From assembly GCA_007449985.2 (NCBI GenBank), contig VIIQ02000077.1, positions 364,362 to 428,361 on the forward strand: 64,000 bases of DNA, written 5' to 3'. This DNA comes from Desmodesmus armatus (taxonomy: Eukaryota > Chlorophyta > Chlorophyceae > Sphaeropleales > Scenedesmaceae). Shown in pieces: positions 1 to 9,900 of this stretch (its first letter is position 1; each line of letters begins with the position of its first letter). The position numbers and the translations under genes were made by a program. The notes beneath the pieces are model-generated. The model ran no database searches. It had not been told where the DNA came from and worked only from the letters and a program-made list of their open reading frames with translations.

Positions 1-315
1 TGGCGTAACTCATCACCAGCATGTGTGTGCATATGGTCATGTTGTGGTGGCGATAACAGGACACTGCATCCCTTCTGCGTCAGCACGACAGAAGTGCAAC
101 TTTTAGGCTGTTGCAGCTAACACACAGGTCTACAACATGCGACCCGCGCACCCTGTCACATTTTGACTTGACAAACCAATGTGCACAGCATAAGCCAGAA
201 GCTGCCAGAGGCATGCCTATTTACGGCCATGTGCCAAAAAAAACAGCATCCATCCATACCCAACCATCACGCGCAACCACTAACTAAGAACTCTGATGAT
301 TTCACATTCCTGCAG

Positions 316-2379
316 GCGGCGTGCTGCCCACACGGAGCGCAACAACGCCCTCAGCAAGGAGATGGCGCGGCAGCAGCACGCATTCCTGCTGTCCTACCAG
401 AGGGATGTGGCGGCGGGCCTCAAGGAGCAAGGTAGGCACCTCTGCACGCATCGCCAGGCGGCGGCCGGCATTGGCTTAGCACACCTGTCTTTCCTGCAGG
501 GCGACAGTATGCTGTTGCTACGTTGATGGCATGCATGCTGACCCCCCATTGGCAGTGTATCGGGGCGTGCATGGTTGCATTGCAGGCGTCGTCCGTGAGA
601 TGCAGCATAATCTGGCCCTAATTGAGTCTGCGCACTTCCGCCTCACCTGGTGGAGTGTTCAGGTGTGAAGCAACCTGAGTTTGAACACCACCCCTTCAGA
701 TCAACCCCACCCCAGAAGCTAGCCACAGCCTGGGGCTTTCCTAACCAGCCCCAGCTCATATGATTCACATTATTCAAAAGACGGGCTTGCCTGTTCTTGT
801 TGCTTGGATGCTCCTGCAGGCCTGAAGGCCCAGCTTTCAGCAGCGCAGCAGGTGCGCGCGCACAGCGGCGAGTTTGCGACGCTGCTGGGCCGGGGGGCAT
901 CGGCGGTGCAGGAGCTGCAGCAGCAGGTGCAGGAGACTGACACGGCAATCCTGCTGCTCAAGCAGCGCAGCCTGAAGCCGCTGATGCAGGAGGTGGCGGA
1001 GCTGAATGATGGCCACATCGTGGTGGTGAGCGATGATGGATTGCGTCGTGTGCATGTGCTGGCGCCACCCATCCCATCCTGCGCAGATGCTCGCGTGCAG
1101 CTATAAGGCGTGCTGCCGGAAACATCTGCGCGCACACATGTGCAGCATACTGCCGACACCTCCACAATGGTGTGTCACACTCTTTGTCATTTTGAGTGTG
1201 AACTTACTGCATGCTGTGGCTGTCAACATGTGCACTGCACGCACTGTTTGCTGTGCTGAACCGTACTGTATTGACACTTACCCTGTGCTGTACCGTGCGG
1301 TACCTTTAATAGGGTGATTACGACCGGCACCTTGCCAAGGTCAACTACGCCATGGACCGCAAGCGCGCTATGCTGGAGAGCCTGATGGGACGAGCCAGCC
1401 TGCACCTCCTGCTGCTGCTGCTCTGTGTGGAGGAGATGCGGCGGCTGTCTGATCTCAGTGAGCAGCTGGGGGAAGCGGCTGGGCTCATGGAGGGGCATGT
1501 GACTGTGACAGAGGCACGGCTGCAGAGGTGAGTGCAGGGTGTGTGTTGGGAACTTGTTGAGCCAAAATTGCTCTGGGAGGTGGCGGCATGCGGTGATTTC
1601 CTATTGCGCAAGGGCGGGTGCAGGGCGCGGCTGGGCTCATGGAGGAGTGGGTGGGGTGGGTGGCTGCGACAGAGGCACAGCTGCAGAGGTGAGTGCAGGG
1701 TGTGTGTTGGGGAACTAGTCAAGCCAAGCTTGCTCTGGGGGTTGGAGGCATGCGGTGGTTTCCTGTTGCGCAAGGGCAGCTGGGGTATGTGGCTGGGCTC
1801 ATGGAGGGGCAGGTGGCTGTGACAGAGGCACGCCTGCAGAGGTGAGTGCAGGGTGGGTGTTGGGAAAGAAGGTTGCTGGGGGATATGTGGCGGCTGACTG
1901 TGTTGCAAGGGCAGCTGCATGGGCCTGTTGTGCTTGGGTTGAGCTCAAGGGGAGGGCGCTGCTGCTGCGATTAAGGTGGGTGGCCAAACAGTGACAGGCA
2001 TAAAACCAATGGTTGGGAGCTTGCATGCATGTGGTGCTACGAGCTCTGCAGAGAGCTTACTGTAAATTCATCCCATGTGATGCTCCCAAAGCATCAGCCT
2101 GAGACTGTGGGCCGATACTGACTGCATGGGAAATATAGGGAGGATGGTGTGTTGTGGGCCGCAACTGCAGGAGCATGGTGTGCTCACGCCGGCCGTGCGT
2201 TTGGCATACAGGATATATGTGTAAAATGCTAGACACAGTGTGCTGTCTGCTGCTCATGCAGGTGTGGTGCTGCCCTGGAGGCTTTGGAGAGGGCTCAGGG
2301 ACTCAGCAATGTGCAGGCTGGCGACAGCTATCTGTGTGCACTCATGGCAGCTGCTGATGGCAGCCTAATGCTGCCCGGC

Positions 2380-2411
<32 letters not shown>

Positions 2412-3361
2412 ACCTGTTGCTGCAGCAGGGGCGTGCAGGGAGCCACACACCCCACGGGATGGCACGCTGACACACAGCAGGTGGGTGGAGTGGAGTGGAG
2501 TGGAATGATCTGTCGTTCCTTTCAGTTCCTCACAAAGTGCATGTGACGGGGTCTGTGGTGGTTGGGGGTGGTTGCCAGCCTATGGGCCACACTGGCGTTT
2601 GTGGTGCCCGTCACCTGAGCACCTGAGCAGCCCTTGAATTGCCTCGCAGTGCTGGGACGTAACTCTGTCCCTAAATCTGTACCGTAGTGTCTTGAACACT
2701 CACGCCGCCGCTGTTTTGTTTTGCGCAGGTTGGCTATGGGCAGCGCACTCACGCCCTCGTTCGCCCCGACCTCCCGCCTTTTGGAGCAGCTGCAGCACCT
2801 GTCAGACAGCCTTGACAGCAGCGGCCAGCAGCTGCACAAGCTCCTGGACCTGTTGCCAGCACAGCTTGACCAGCACAAGGCCTCAGCATGCCGCCTGCAC
2901 CGCACCGCCTTCCCTCCCGGCCAGCCTCTGCACAACGTGGCAGCGTTGCCTACCGCAGGAGCTGGCAGCGGCAGCAGCGTGGCCGGCAGCGTCCGCACCA
3001 CACTTGGGGATCCCTCGCGGGCGGCAGCACGCGGGTTGGGTCGGGTACAGCTACAGCCAGCGCGCGCAGCGAGGGCAGCTTGTCTGGGCTGGTGCAGCAC
3101 CCTCAGCTGCTGTTGACACTGCCTGAGGTGGCGGAGGCCACTGCTGCAATTGACGGATGCCTAAAGGAGCTGATGGCGGAGTGCAACCGCGCCATCTTGA
3201 AGCAGAACGATGCGGTGAAGAGGGGGCGCAACAGGGAGAAGGCGCTGGAGCGGGAGGTGATGGCAAAGTTCTTCGTGAGGCCGGATGAGCTGGCACAGGA
3301 TGTGGATGCTGTGCGGGCAGTGGTGCAGCGGCTGGCGCTCGACCAGGCGCTGGGGCTGTAG
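316..3361 (+). CDS. AUG3: Augmin complex subunit 3 (AUG3/HAUS3 family), 3' part, six exons
   Basis: Predicted augmin subunit; augmin recruits gamma-tubulin to existing microtubules for branching nucleation in spindle and phragmoplast. Exons read as 316-431, 586-662, 820-1025, 1313-1527, 2262-2480 and 2729-3361, with the TAG stop at 3359-3361. Exon 4 carries the family landmark DYDRHLAKVNYAMDRKRAML followed by a helical stretch. The last exon ends in a coiled coil with KFFVRPDELAQDV, which matches the FFxxPDxL motif near the C-terminus of plant AUG3. Exon 5 has a Gln run (2383-2409). No start codon is visible, so the gene begins left of the window. Two frame problems remain. Exon 2 ends in phase 0 but exon 3 needs phase 1. 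Within the last exon the frame changes once near 3006-3009 (a GGGG run), as if one base were missing. Family assignment is recalled from plant AUG3 and is fairly secure; the first two exons are less so. Confidence 0.78.
1478..1865 (+). repeat. Three tandem copies of the AUG3 exon 4 end plus its 5' splice site
   Basis: The end of exon 4 and the start of the following intron (about 1478-1560) recur at about 1629-1712 and 1788-1865. Each copy holds GGCTGGGCTCATGGAGG, then GACAGAGGCAC, then CTGCAGAG followed by gtgagtgcagggt. The two intronic copies therefore keep an intact-looking donor site. Period is about 155 bp. They are diverged, so they are not simple assembly duplicates. Confidence 0.85.
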
Positions 3362-4270
3362 GGGGTGATGTTGTGTACTTCGCATGTTTCGCTCATATAG
3401 AGACATGTGATGTGGTGTGGTGTGCCTCTCTGGTTCAATTCTTACTGTTGTGGTTTCCTCTGCTCTGTCCTGCCATGCCCGCGATATTAGTGATTGGCTG
3501 GCATGCGCTCTTGAGCTTCATAGCTACAGGTGTGACAGTCAGTCGATTACTTGATTGCCAGGTTGTGTGTCGCCGCTGAGTGGTATGCTGCGGCCAGGGT
3601 GAAGAAGGCTGCAAATACTGACTGTTACGCAATCGCGGCGGTCAGGTCGCGTCACGGGCACACTCTAACATCCTGCAGCTTGCTGCCCCCTTTCTGCCAA
3701 CCCGTCACTATTTCTTACAGGATGACGGCATGATTATGTTGCGTGGAACCACTAGGGTGAGTTCAACATGTGGATGCATTGGTGTCTGTGGGGATGCCTT
3801 GCATTGATGGAGTGTTGAAGGCGTTGTTGGCCTTGGGCACCTGACATGTAGGGATGACTGGCTCAGCAACGATGTATCACCGAGGTTTTCCTGCCTCAGT
3901 CAGCCAGGCTGAGCGCGGACAATCCCAAAACATGCACAAACCTTTGACCAAGACACCAACGAACTTGAGTGATTCTCGCACCCAACATTGTCAACATCGA
4001 GACAAGCCATTGCAGCAGCCACATACAGCCATTGTGCATGGCCCATTGTCAACAGCACCAGTTGCGCTGCCACAAGTGACGACCGCTAGCGCTGGTCCAG
4101 CCTCACCATCGCCCATGCGCCTGTATCTCATAGTACAGGTGCTATGCGGGCGGCCCCCGGGTCAATATGTACACCTGCCTACTTCAGAGACCACAGCCAC
4201 TGCTCCTGCAGTGTGCTGCTTGCCCCACAAAACAGCAAGCTGCTTGTCCAACAGCCATACACTCAGCCGC
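3362..4270. other. Convergent intergenic region, no gene seen
   Basis: Lies between the AUG3 stop (+) and the stop of the PB1-domain gene (-). It should hold both 3' untranslated regions. An open frame from 3854 to 4645 on the plus strand lacks any recognisable domain and overlaps the antisense of the PB1 exon, so I do not call it a gene. Confidence 0.6.
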
Positions 4271-7200
4271 TCAGCACCCCGTTGTCACCAGCACTCGCTG
4301 CGCTGCCTCCACAAACGACTGCCAGCGTTGATCCGGCATGGCCATGACCCAGTCCCCAGCTGCATCCATGTACACCACCTTGATGCGGCAGCCCTGCTGG
4401 TCCAGGCCCAGGTCAGGCAGCGCCGCCTGCAGCTGCCGCCACAGGTCAACAAACGACTTCACCTGCGCCACGAGAGCAGCCAGCAAGCAGGCACGCAAGG
4501 AAACAGCTTCAGAACAGTGGCAGCAGCGCATTGCATTGACGACAATGGCAACACGGCCCCATCCGATGTTCAATTCGTGAGATTGCCTGCGTGTACGCGA
4601 ATCATTGCGCTGCGCGCTCCAATTGGAGCGACAACCCTGCCTTGAGGTTCATCAACTACTGCAGCAGTAGCTTTGAGTGACATCGCTGACATCGCTGCCG
4701 TCTGGTGCCAAGTTACATGCGTGAGGGTGCCACACAGGCAAGCACCCGCCCCTACAGCCTGAGTGGTAGGGTCCTGCTAACCAGGAGAAGGAATGCACAC
4801 TGCTGCAGGGTTTTGATAGAACATACATGTGGTTTCAAGCATGTGCATTGATCGCCTATGAACCTCACACACTCACCTGTGACAGCTGCAGGTGTGTGAC
4901 GGCCCACGCACCCCCACCCGGGGGCTCCACACACACCTCCAGCACCCGGCTGCTGCTGCTGCGGCCGCCAACTGCAACCCCCGCCGCAGCACCAGCAACC
5001 CCCACGCCCACCTCCCCTGCTGCATGGCGCACCACCAGCGCACCAGGCTCCGTCTTCACCACCTGCTGCTGCTGCTGCTGGCGCTGCCGCTGCTTTGCTG
5101 GCTTCTCTGGAGCTTCGGTGTCTGTATCCATGGCATCTGCTGCAGCCAGCGCAGCAGCAGCAGCGGCGGCATTGGTACTGCCCTGCTTTGCGAGCTTGGG
5201 GGGCCTGCTGTGCGGACCGGCTTCTGCACCGTGCGGCGGTGGGGCCGGGCCGCCACCGCCCGCCGCCGCCGCTGCTGCTGCTGCTGGCTTGGCTGCTGGT
5301 CGCCCTTGGGGGGTTGCAGCATCACCAGCTGGGCGCTGCAGAAAGACGGACAAGCACATGGCAGGATAGGGCGTCACAGGACAGGACATGACATACAAAG
5401 CAGGACGGGGTACAACAAAACAGGGCCGGCCGGCCACCACGTGACGGCATGAATCGAAGCATTGCATGCCGGTAACCGCTGTTCAGCTTGACCCCATCTC
5501 TACTGACGCACCCACACACACCACAGCTGCCGCTATGTGACGTCTGAGTCGACACACGGCACAGCTGTGACGCCATGGGTGGCAGCCACAAAAGATACTA
5601 TCAACGATAACATGGGTGCATGAGTGGGCATGAGTGGGCGCACAGCACATGTGCATCTGTGGATCCCCGCCGTGCAGCTGCAACCCCTCCCGTACCTTGA
5701 CCGCACTCCCACTTGGTTGTGGTGGCTCTGGCTGGCTTTCATGCGGCTGCTCCTGCTGCCGCTGCTGCTGCTGCTGCTTTGGCTTGCCCTGCTGCTGCTG
5801 TGCTGCCTGCCCCTGCTGCTGTAAAGCCTTTCTCCGCACAGCCTGTGGAGCTGCCTCAGCCTGCTGTTCATCCTGGCTGCCTGCTGCTGCTGTTGCTGCT
5901 ACTGCCTGTGCCACAGGCGTTGCTGCAACAGCTTTCTTTTTGCTGGGTGGCGGCTGTAGCTCATCATCCGCCCCCGCTCCTGCTGCTGCTGCCGCTGACA
6001 ACTTGGGGCCGGCTTTTGCTGCTGTCCCTGGCGTTTTTGCCTTGGCAGCTTCTGCGGGGGTACCACCTGCTGCTGCCGTCGCCTTGCGCTTGACCCCAGA
6101 AGCGGGGGTCTTGCTGCCGCCTTGACCCCGCTGCTGCTGCTGCTGCGCCTGCTGCTGCGGTTGCTGCTGCCTGGGCGCCTGCCCAGGCGGTTGCTTCTTG
6201 TCGCCACCAGCTGCTGCTGCTGCCGCCCCCGCTGCTGCTTTCTTGTCAGCGGCTGCCTTGCTAGCCTGCGGCTCCCTGCTGCCGGCTTCACCCTGCAAAG
6301 GCAGCACCAGCGTACAACAAGTGGTTACTATCACTGTTCAGTGGGAAGGGAGTGTTGTAAGTGGGTTACACCGCTGGGCGGTACTTTCCACACTTGATCG
6401 ACGGCATAGTCACGAGCATCACTCACTTCTGTTGTTTGTACTGCTACCAGGTACATGAAGCTTCCTGCTGCCGGGCTCGCCCTGCTCAGGCAGCCACCAG
6501 TGCTTTTGCTGCGCAATCACAAGCAGTGCTTTTGCTGGGGCGATCACTTCAACTGTGCTGTTGCATGGTTTGATGTGCGTTTGGACACCCCGTCAGGACC
6601 TAGGGTCGAGGCTGAAGGTGTGCCAGTAGCATAGCACAACCGCACACTGGGTGCTTGGCTGCCATTACGGTGGCTTTTTTTTTGGTTTTACCAGGGGGGC
6701 GTAATCCCACTGGCTGGCCACACACAGCGCAATCAGGCGAACCCAACTGCCGGGGCCCGAGGCAAAGCCTCACCAATGAGATCACCTAACACCCCTATAC
6801 CAGGAGGGGATTACAGTGTTTGACTGACCACAGCCCCGACAGGAGGCGCCCAGCAGCGAACCTGATGGGACACCCAACTGCCCTACTACTGCACCTAGGC
6901 ACATGGAGGCGGCTGCATGCGCAGGCGGCAGGCTCACAAAGGCATGGCTTGGCGAGGGCCTGGTGTCACTGCAGGCGACGCAGGGCCGCGCCCCTGCACA
7001 TTAGTCAGGACGCCTGCGGCGCTGGCTGACCTGACAAGGCACATGCACAATCGCAATGAGTAGGTGACCACTACAAGGTGCCCCCAGCCTGGCATCAACC
7101 CCTTGAGCCACCCCTCGTATACCCCCCCCCCCAAAAAGAAGCCCGGGGCTCACTCACCTTGGGCGTCTGCTGGCCCCGAGCCGCATCGTCCTTTCCTCCC

Positions 7201-9370
7201 TGCTGTTGATCACTGCTAGTGGGACCACCACCACCGCCTGCTGCTGCTGCTGCTGCTGCAGCGCCTCGCCGCGCCCCACCGCTACCAGCTGCCTTGTCAC
7301 CTGCAGCGCGCTGCTGCTCACCCTTGCCGCGCCCTGACACGACATGACAAGTAACAAAAGCAGCAGCAGTGTCAGCGGCAGCAGGGGCAGCACCAAATGC
7401 ATGGAAAAAAGGGTGGTGGATCAGCATCAGCGGGGTGGCAGGGAGTCTATTTGCAACTTGATAAGCTGCCACCAAACATGCATGTGCTGCCAGCAACACA
7501 AATCTAGTAAACCATGCATTGTCAGCACACGCTCGTCAGCAACCTCTGCCACATGCTTGCAATGGCTGAAAGGAGGTCAAGGGCAGCTGGCGGCTGCCGA
7601 TCTCTGACCTCTGTCATGCCCCCCCCCCCTGTCTCGTTGGCTCCCTCCTGTGGCCGGTCACATTGATATCATCCAATCACTCAACCAAAGAACGGTCTGA
7701 AGATAATGCAGCTCCCCTGGAAGCCCTGCAACGGTGCTTGTGCAACCAGGGCTGGCATTGCCTGATGCGCGCTGGTTAGCCCTGACTGTGTGGCCCTTGT
7801 CTGTGGTTCATGCCCTATGAGCCTAATTTGGCGCCAGAAAGGGCGGTCAGGCTTGGCCTTGACCCAGTTTAGTAGTAGAAGTAGTATGCACTACTTGCAC
7901 TCACCCTTTGTCACCCCAGCCGCTGTGCTGGGCTGTGGGCGGTGTTGGGGCCCCAGCACAATGACGCTGTCAAGTAGCAGCCCACCACCTCCTCCTGCAC
8001 AAACACAGCGGCAGCAGCAGCAGGTGGATCACAACACACGGCAGCAGCAACAGCTGCAGAAGTTGGCAAAAGCAGGGTACACAGACAACTGTGACAACCT
8101 GCGCCACACAGCAATTCCTGCCGTGCTGCTTGCATTTTAAGCTACCTGCTATCCTGCTGGATGTGTCATTGCAAGGGACCAGCACACACACATGCACCTG
8201 GGGGTGCTTAGCCAGAACCAAAAACCCTCACAGCTGCAGCACCCTGCCAATTCCCCCCACCCCCACCCCCCCACACTACCCAAGACACTGCACTTGCCTG
8301 CAGGTGCTCCACTCTTTGTCCTTCCAAGGTGTGAGGAGGCCTGAGCATGCAGGGCCCTCTCATGGCCCTGAGTGTGCTGGCTGTTGCTGGCTGCTGACAA
8401 CCTGTGCTGAGCACCTGCTGCTGCATGCGGAGGGTGTGGCGGGTGTGACCCTCCTGCAGGTTGAGCAGCGTGCTGAGGCGCTGCAGGAGCTGCAGGAACA
8501 GCAGCAGCAGCAGCATTTCCCGCCTTTTCTGCTGCTACTGCTGCGCCTTTCTCCCCAGCACCTTTTGCCTCTGTGCCTTTCTCTGCTGCTGCAGGCTTTC
8601 CTGCAGTGGGTTTACTGTCAGCAGGGGCTTTGTCAGCAGCAGCGGCTGTTGGTGTCTTGTCTGCTGCAGGACCAGCAGCTAGTTTTTCTGCTGCTGTGCT
8701 GGCCCCTGCAGAGGGGAGAGCAGCGGGTAAGGCTGAGCCTGGGGCTGCAGGAGCAGTTGCTGCTGCAGGGGCATTTGAACCTGTGACAGATGGCCCTGTG
8801 GCTGCTAGTGCTGGTTGCTGCTGCTGTGGATGGGGTGTGTGGTCCTCAGCAGCAGCAGGTGCACTCTGGCCTGGAGTGCCTGCTGTGCTGGGCGGTGCTG
8901 ACTGCGGGGGTGGCTGCTGTTGTTGCTGTGCAGGAGCAGCTTGCTTGCTGAGCTGATGGCCTGCTTCTTGCTGTTGTTGCTGTTGAGGAGCGGGTTTGCT
9001 GCTGGCTGCTTGAGCTGCTGGCTCCTGCTGTTGGTGTGGCTGCGCATCTGCAGGGGCCTTGCTGGCTGCTGCTGTTGCGTCACGGCTTGTCGCCTGTGTG
9101 TTCAGCAGGCAAACACATCGCCATTAGGAGCCTGGCTTTGATACCAACACCCTCAATGAAACGAGGTCAGCACAGTGTGTGAGCAAGTCAGCATTGGATG
9201 CACTATGTGTAAGTCATGAATGCTACCTGCAGACCAGCAGAGCAGCGGCCCACCTGCGTTGTGCTGTCGCCGGCATGGCTTTGCTGCAGTGATGGGTCGG
9301 ACTGTGCCTGATGCTGCTGTTTTTCGGCGCCATAAGCAGCAAGGAACTTCTTCTTGAAGCGTGCTGCCAT
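4271..9370 (-). CDS. Low-complexity Ala/Gln-rich protein with C-terminal PB1 (ARF/Aux-IAA-like) domain
   Basis: Six exons join in frame without any stop: 9254-9370 (ATG at 9370, MAARFKKKFLAAYGAEKQQ), 8415-9093, 7158-7333, 5696-6292, 4877-5335 and 4271-4462 (TGA at 4271-4273). Total 2,220 nt, 739 residues. Most of the protein is Ala, Gln, Pro and Lys rich and probably disordered. It has basic clusters (GVKRKATAA, PPSKKKAVA) that could be nuclear localisation signals. The last roughly 85 residues form a PB1-like fold: VCVEPPGGGAWAVTHLQLSQ, then KVVYMDAAGDWVMAMPDQRW and SFVEAAQRVLV. The acidic YxDxxGDW...PDxxWxxFV pattern resembles the acidic face of auxin response factor and Aux/IAA PB1 domains. 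No B3 DNA-binding domain is seen. A role as transcription regulator or oligomerising scaffold is inferred. The 1.08-kb intron 7334-8414 could hide another exon. Confidence 0.68.
6655..6850. repeat. Dispersed repeat, copy 1, in an intron of the PB1 gene
   Basis: A stretch with a T-run, a GGGGGGCG block, then CACTGGCTGGCCACACACA, a GCCGGGGCCC-like core, TGCCTCAC-like sequence, ATGAGA, CCTAACACCC and CAGGAGG. The same order of blocks recurs at about 61690-61845 in the same orientation. It may be a small retroposed element; I see no coding potential and no clear terminal structure. Confidence 0.6.
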
Positions 9371-9900
9371 GTATGACGGCTCAGCAGTGCCAGCCCTAGC
9401 TTCCCAGGCTCTAGTTCAGACAACACACAAGCCAAGGTGGGACCATCAAGAAGCGGGATGCACACTGCTCAAATCACTGCAGCCGTTACAGCCATGGCTT
9501 TGCTACCAATACGTGACGTACGTAACAACCCATACTCTGTGTATTGCCACACTTGGCTTTGGGAAAGAGTCCTGAAGCAAGCAGCAGAGCAGAAGGATGT
9601 GCAGATCACACCACAACAGTAGATCGTAGCAAGGACCTGGGCAGAAACGATAAGGCACAGATAGTGTTTTCAATAAGCTTCTGGATGGAATTGCATTGAC
9701 TTGGTGTCACCATGCTGACCCTCTCCAAAACCCAGCTGTCCTCCCAACCGCTGTTGGTATGCATGCACAAAGGACATCCTTGTGCACCTTGGCATACTTA
9801 GTACTGGTTTAGAGCAAAGGCCACCAACACACCACCCACCTCACCAGGGCTAGTGCCACCCATTTCACCACTGTCCCTGCATCTCAATCACTTGCACAGC
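9371..9900. promoter_or_regulatory. 530-bp divergent promoter region (PB1 gene / VIPP1)
   Basis: The PB1-domain gene starts leftward at 9370 and VIPP1 starts rightward at 9901, so both promoters and 5' untranslated regions must lie here. I see no convincing TATA box or other named element. Assignment rests only on the head-to-head arrangement. Confidence 0.55.

Noticed and set aside
3854..4645. 263-residue plus-strand ORF
   Set aside because: No domain, biased composition, antisense to the PB1 exon whose model is supported by phase and homology.
4827..9141. Many Leu/Cys/Ala-rich plus-strand ORFs
   Set aside because: They are the antisense of the Gln/Ala-rich coding exons (CTG read on the other strand of CAG).
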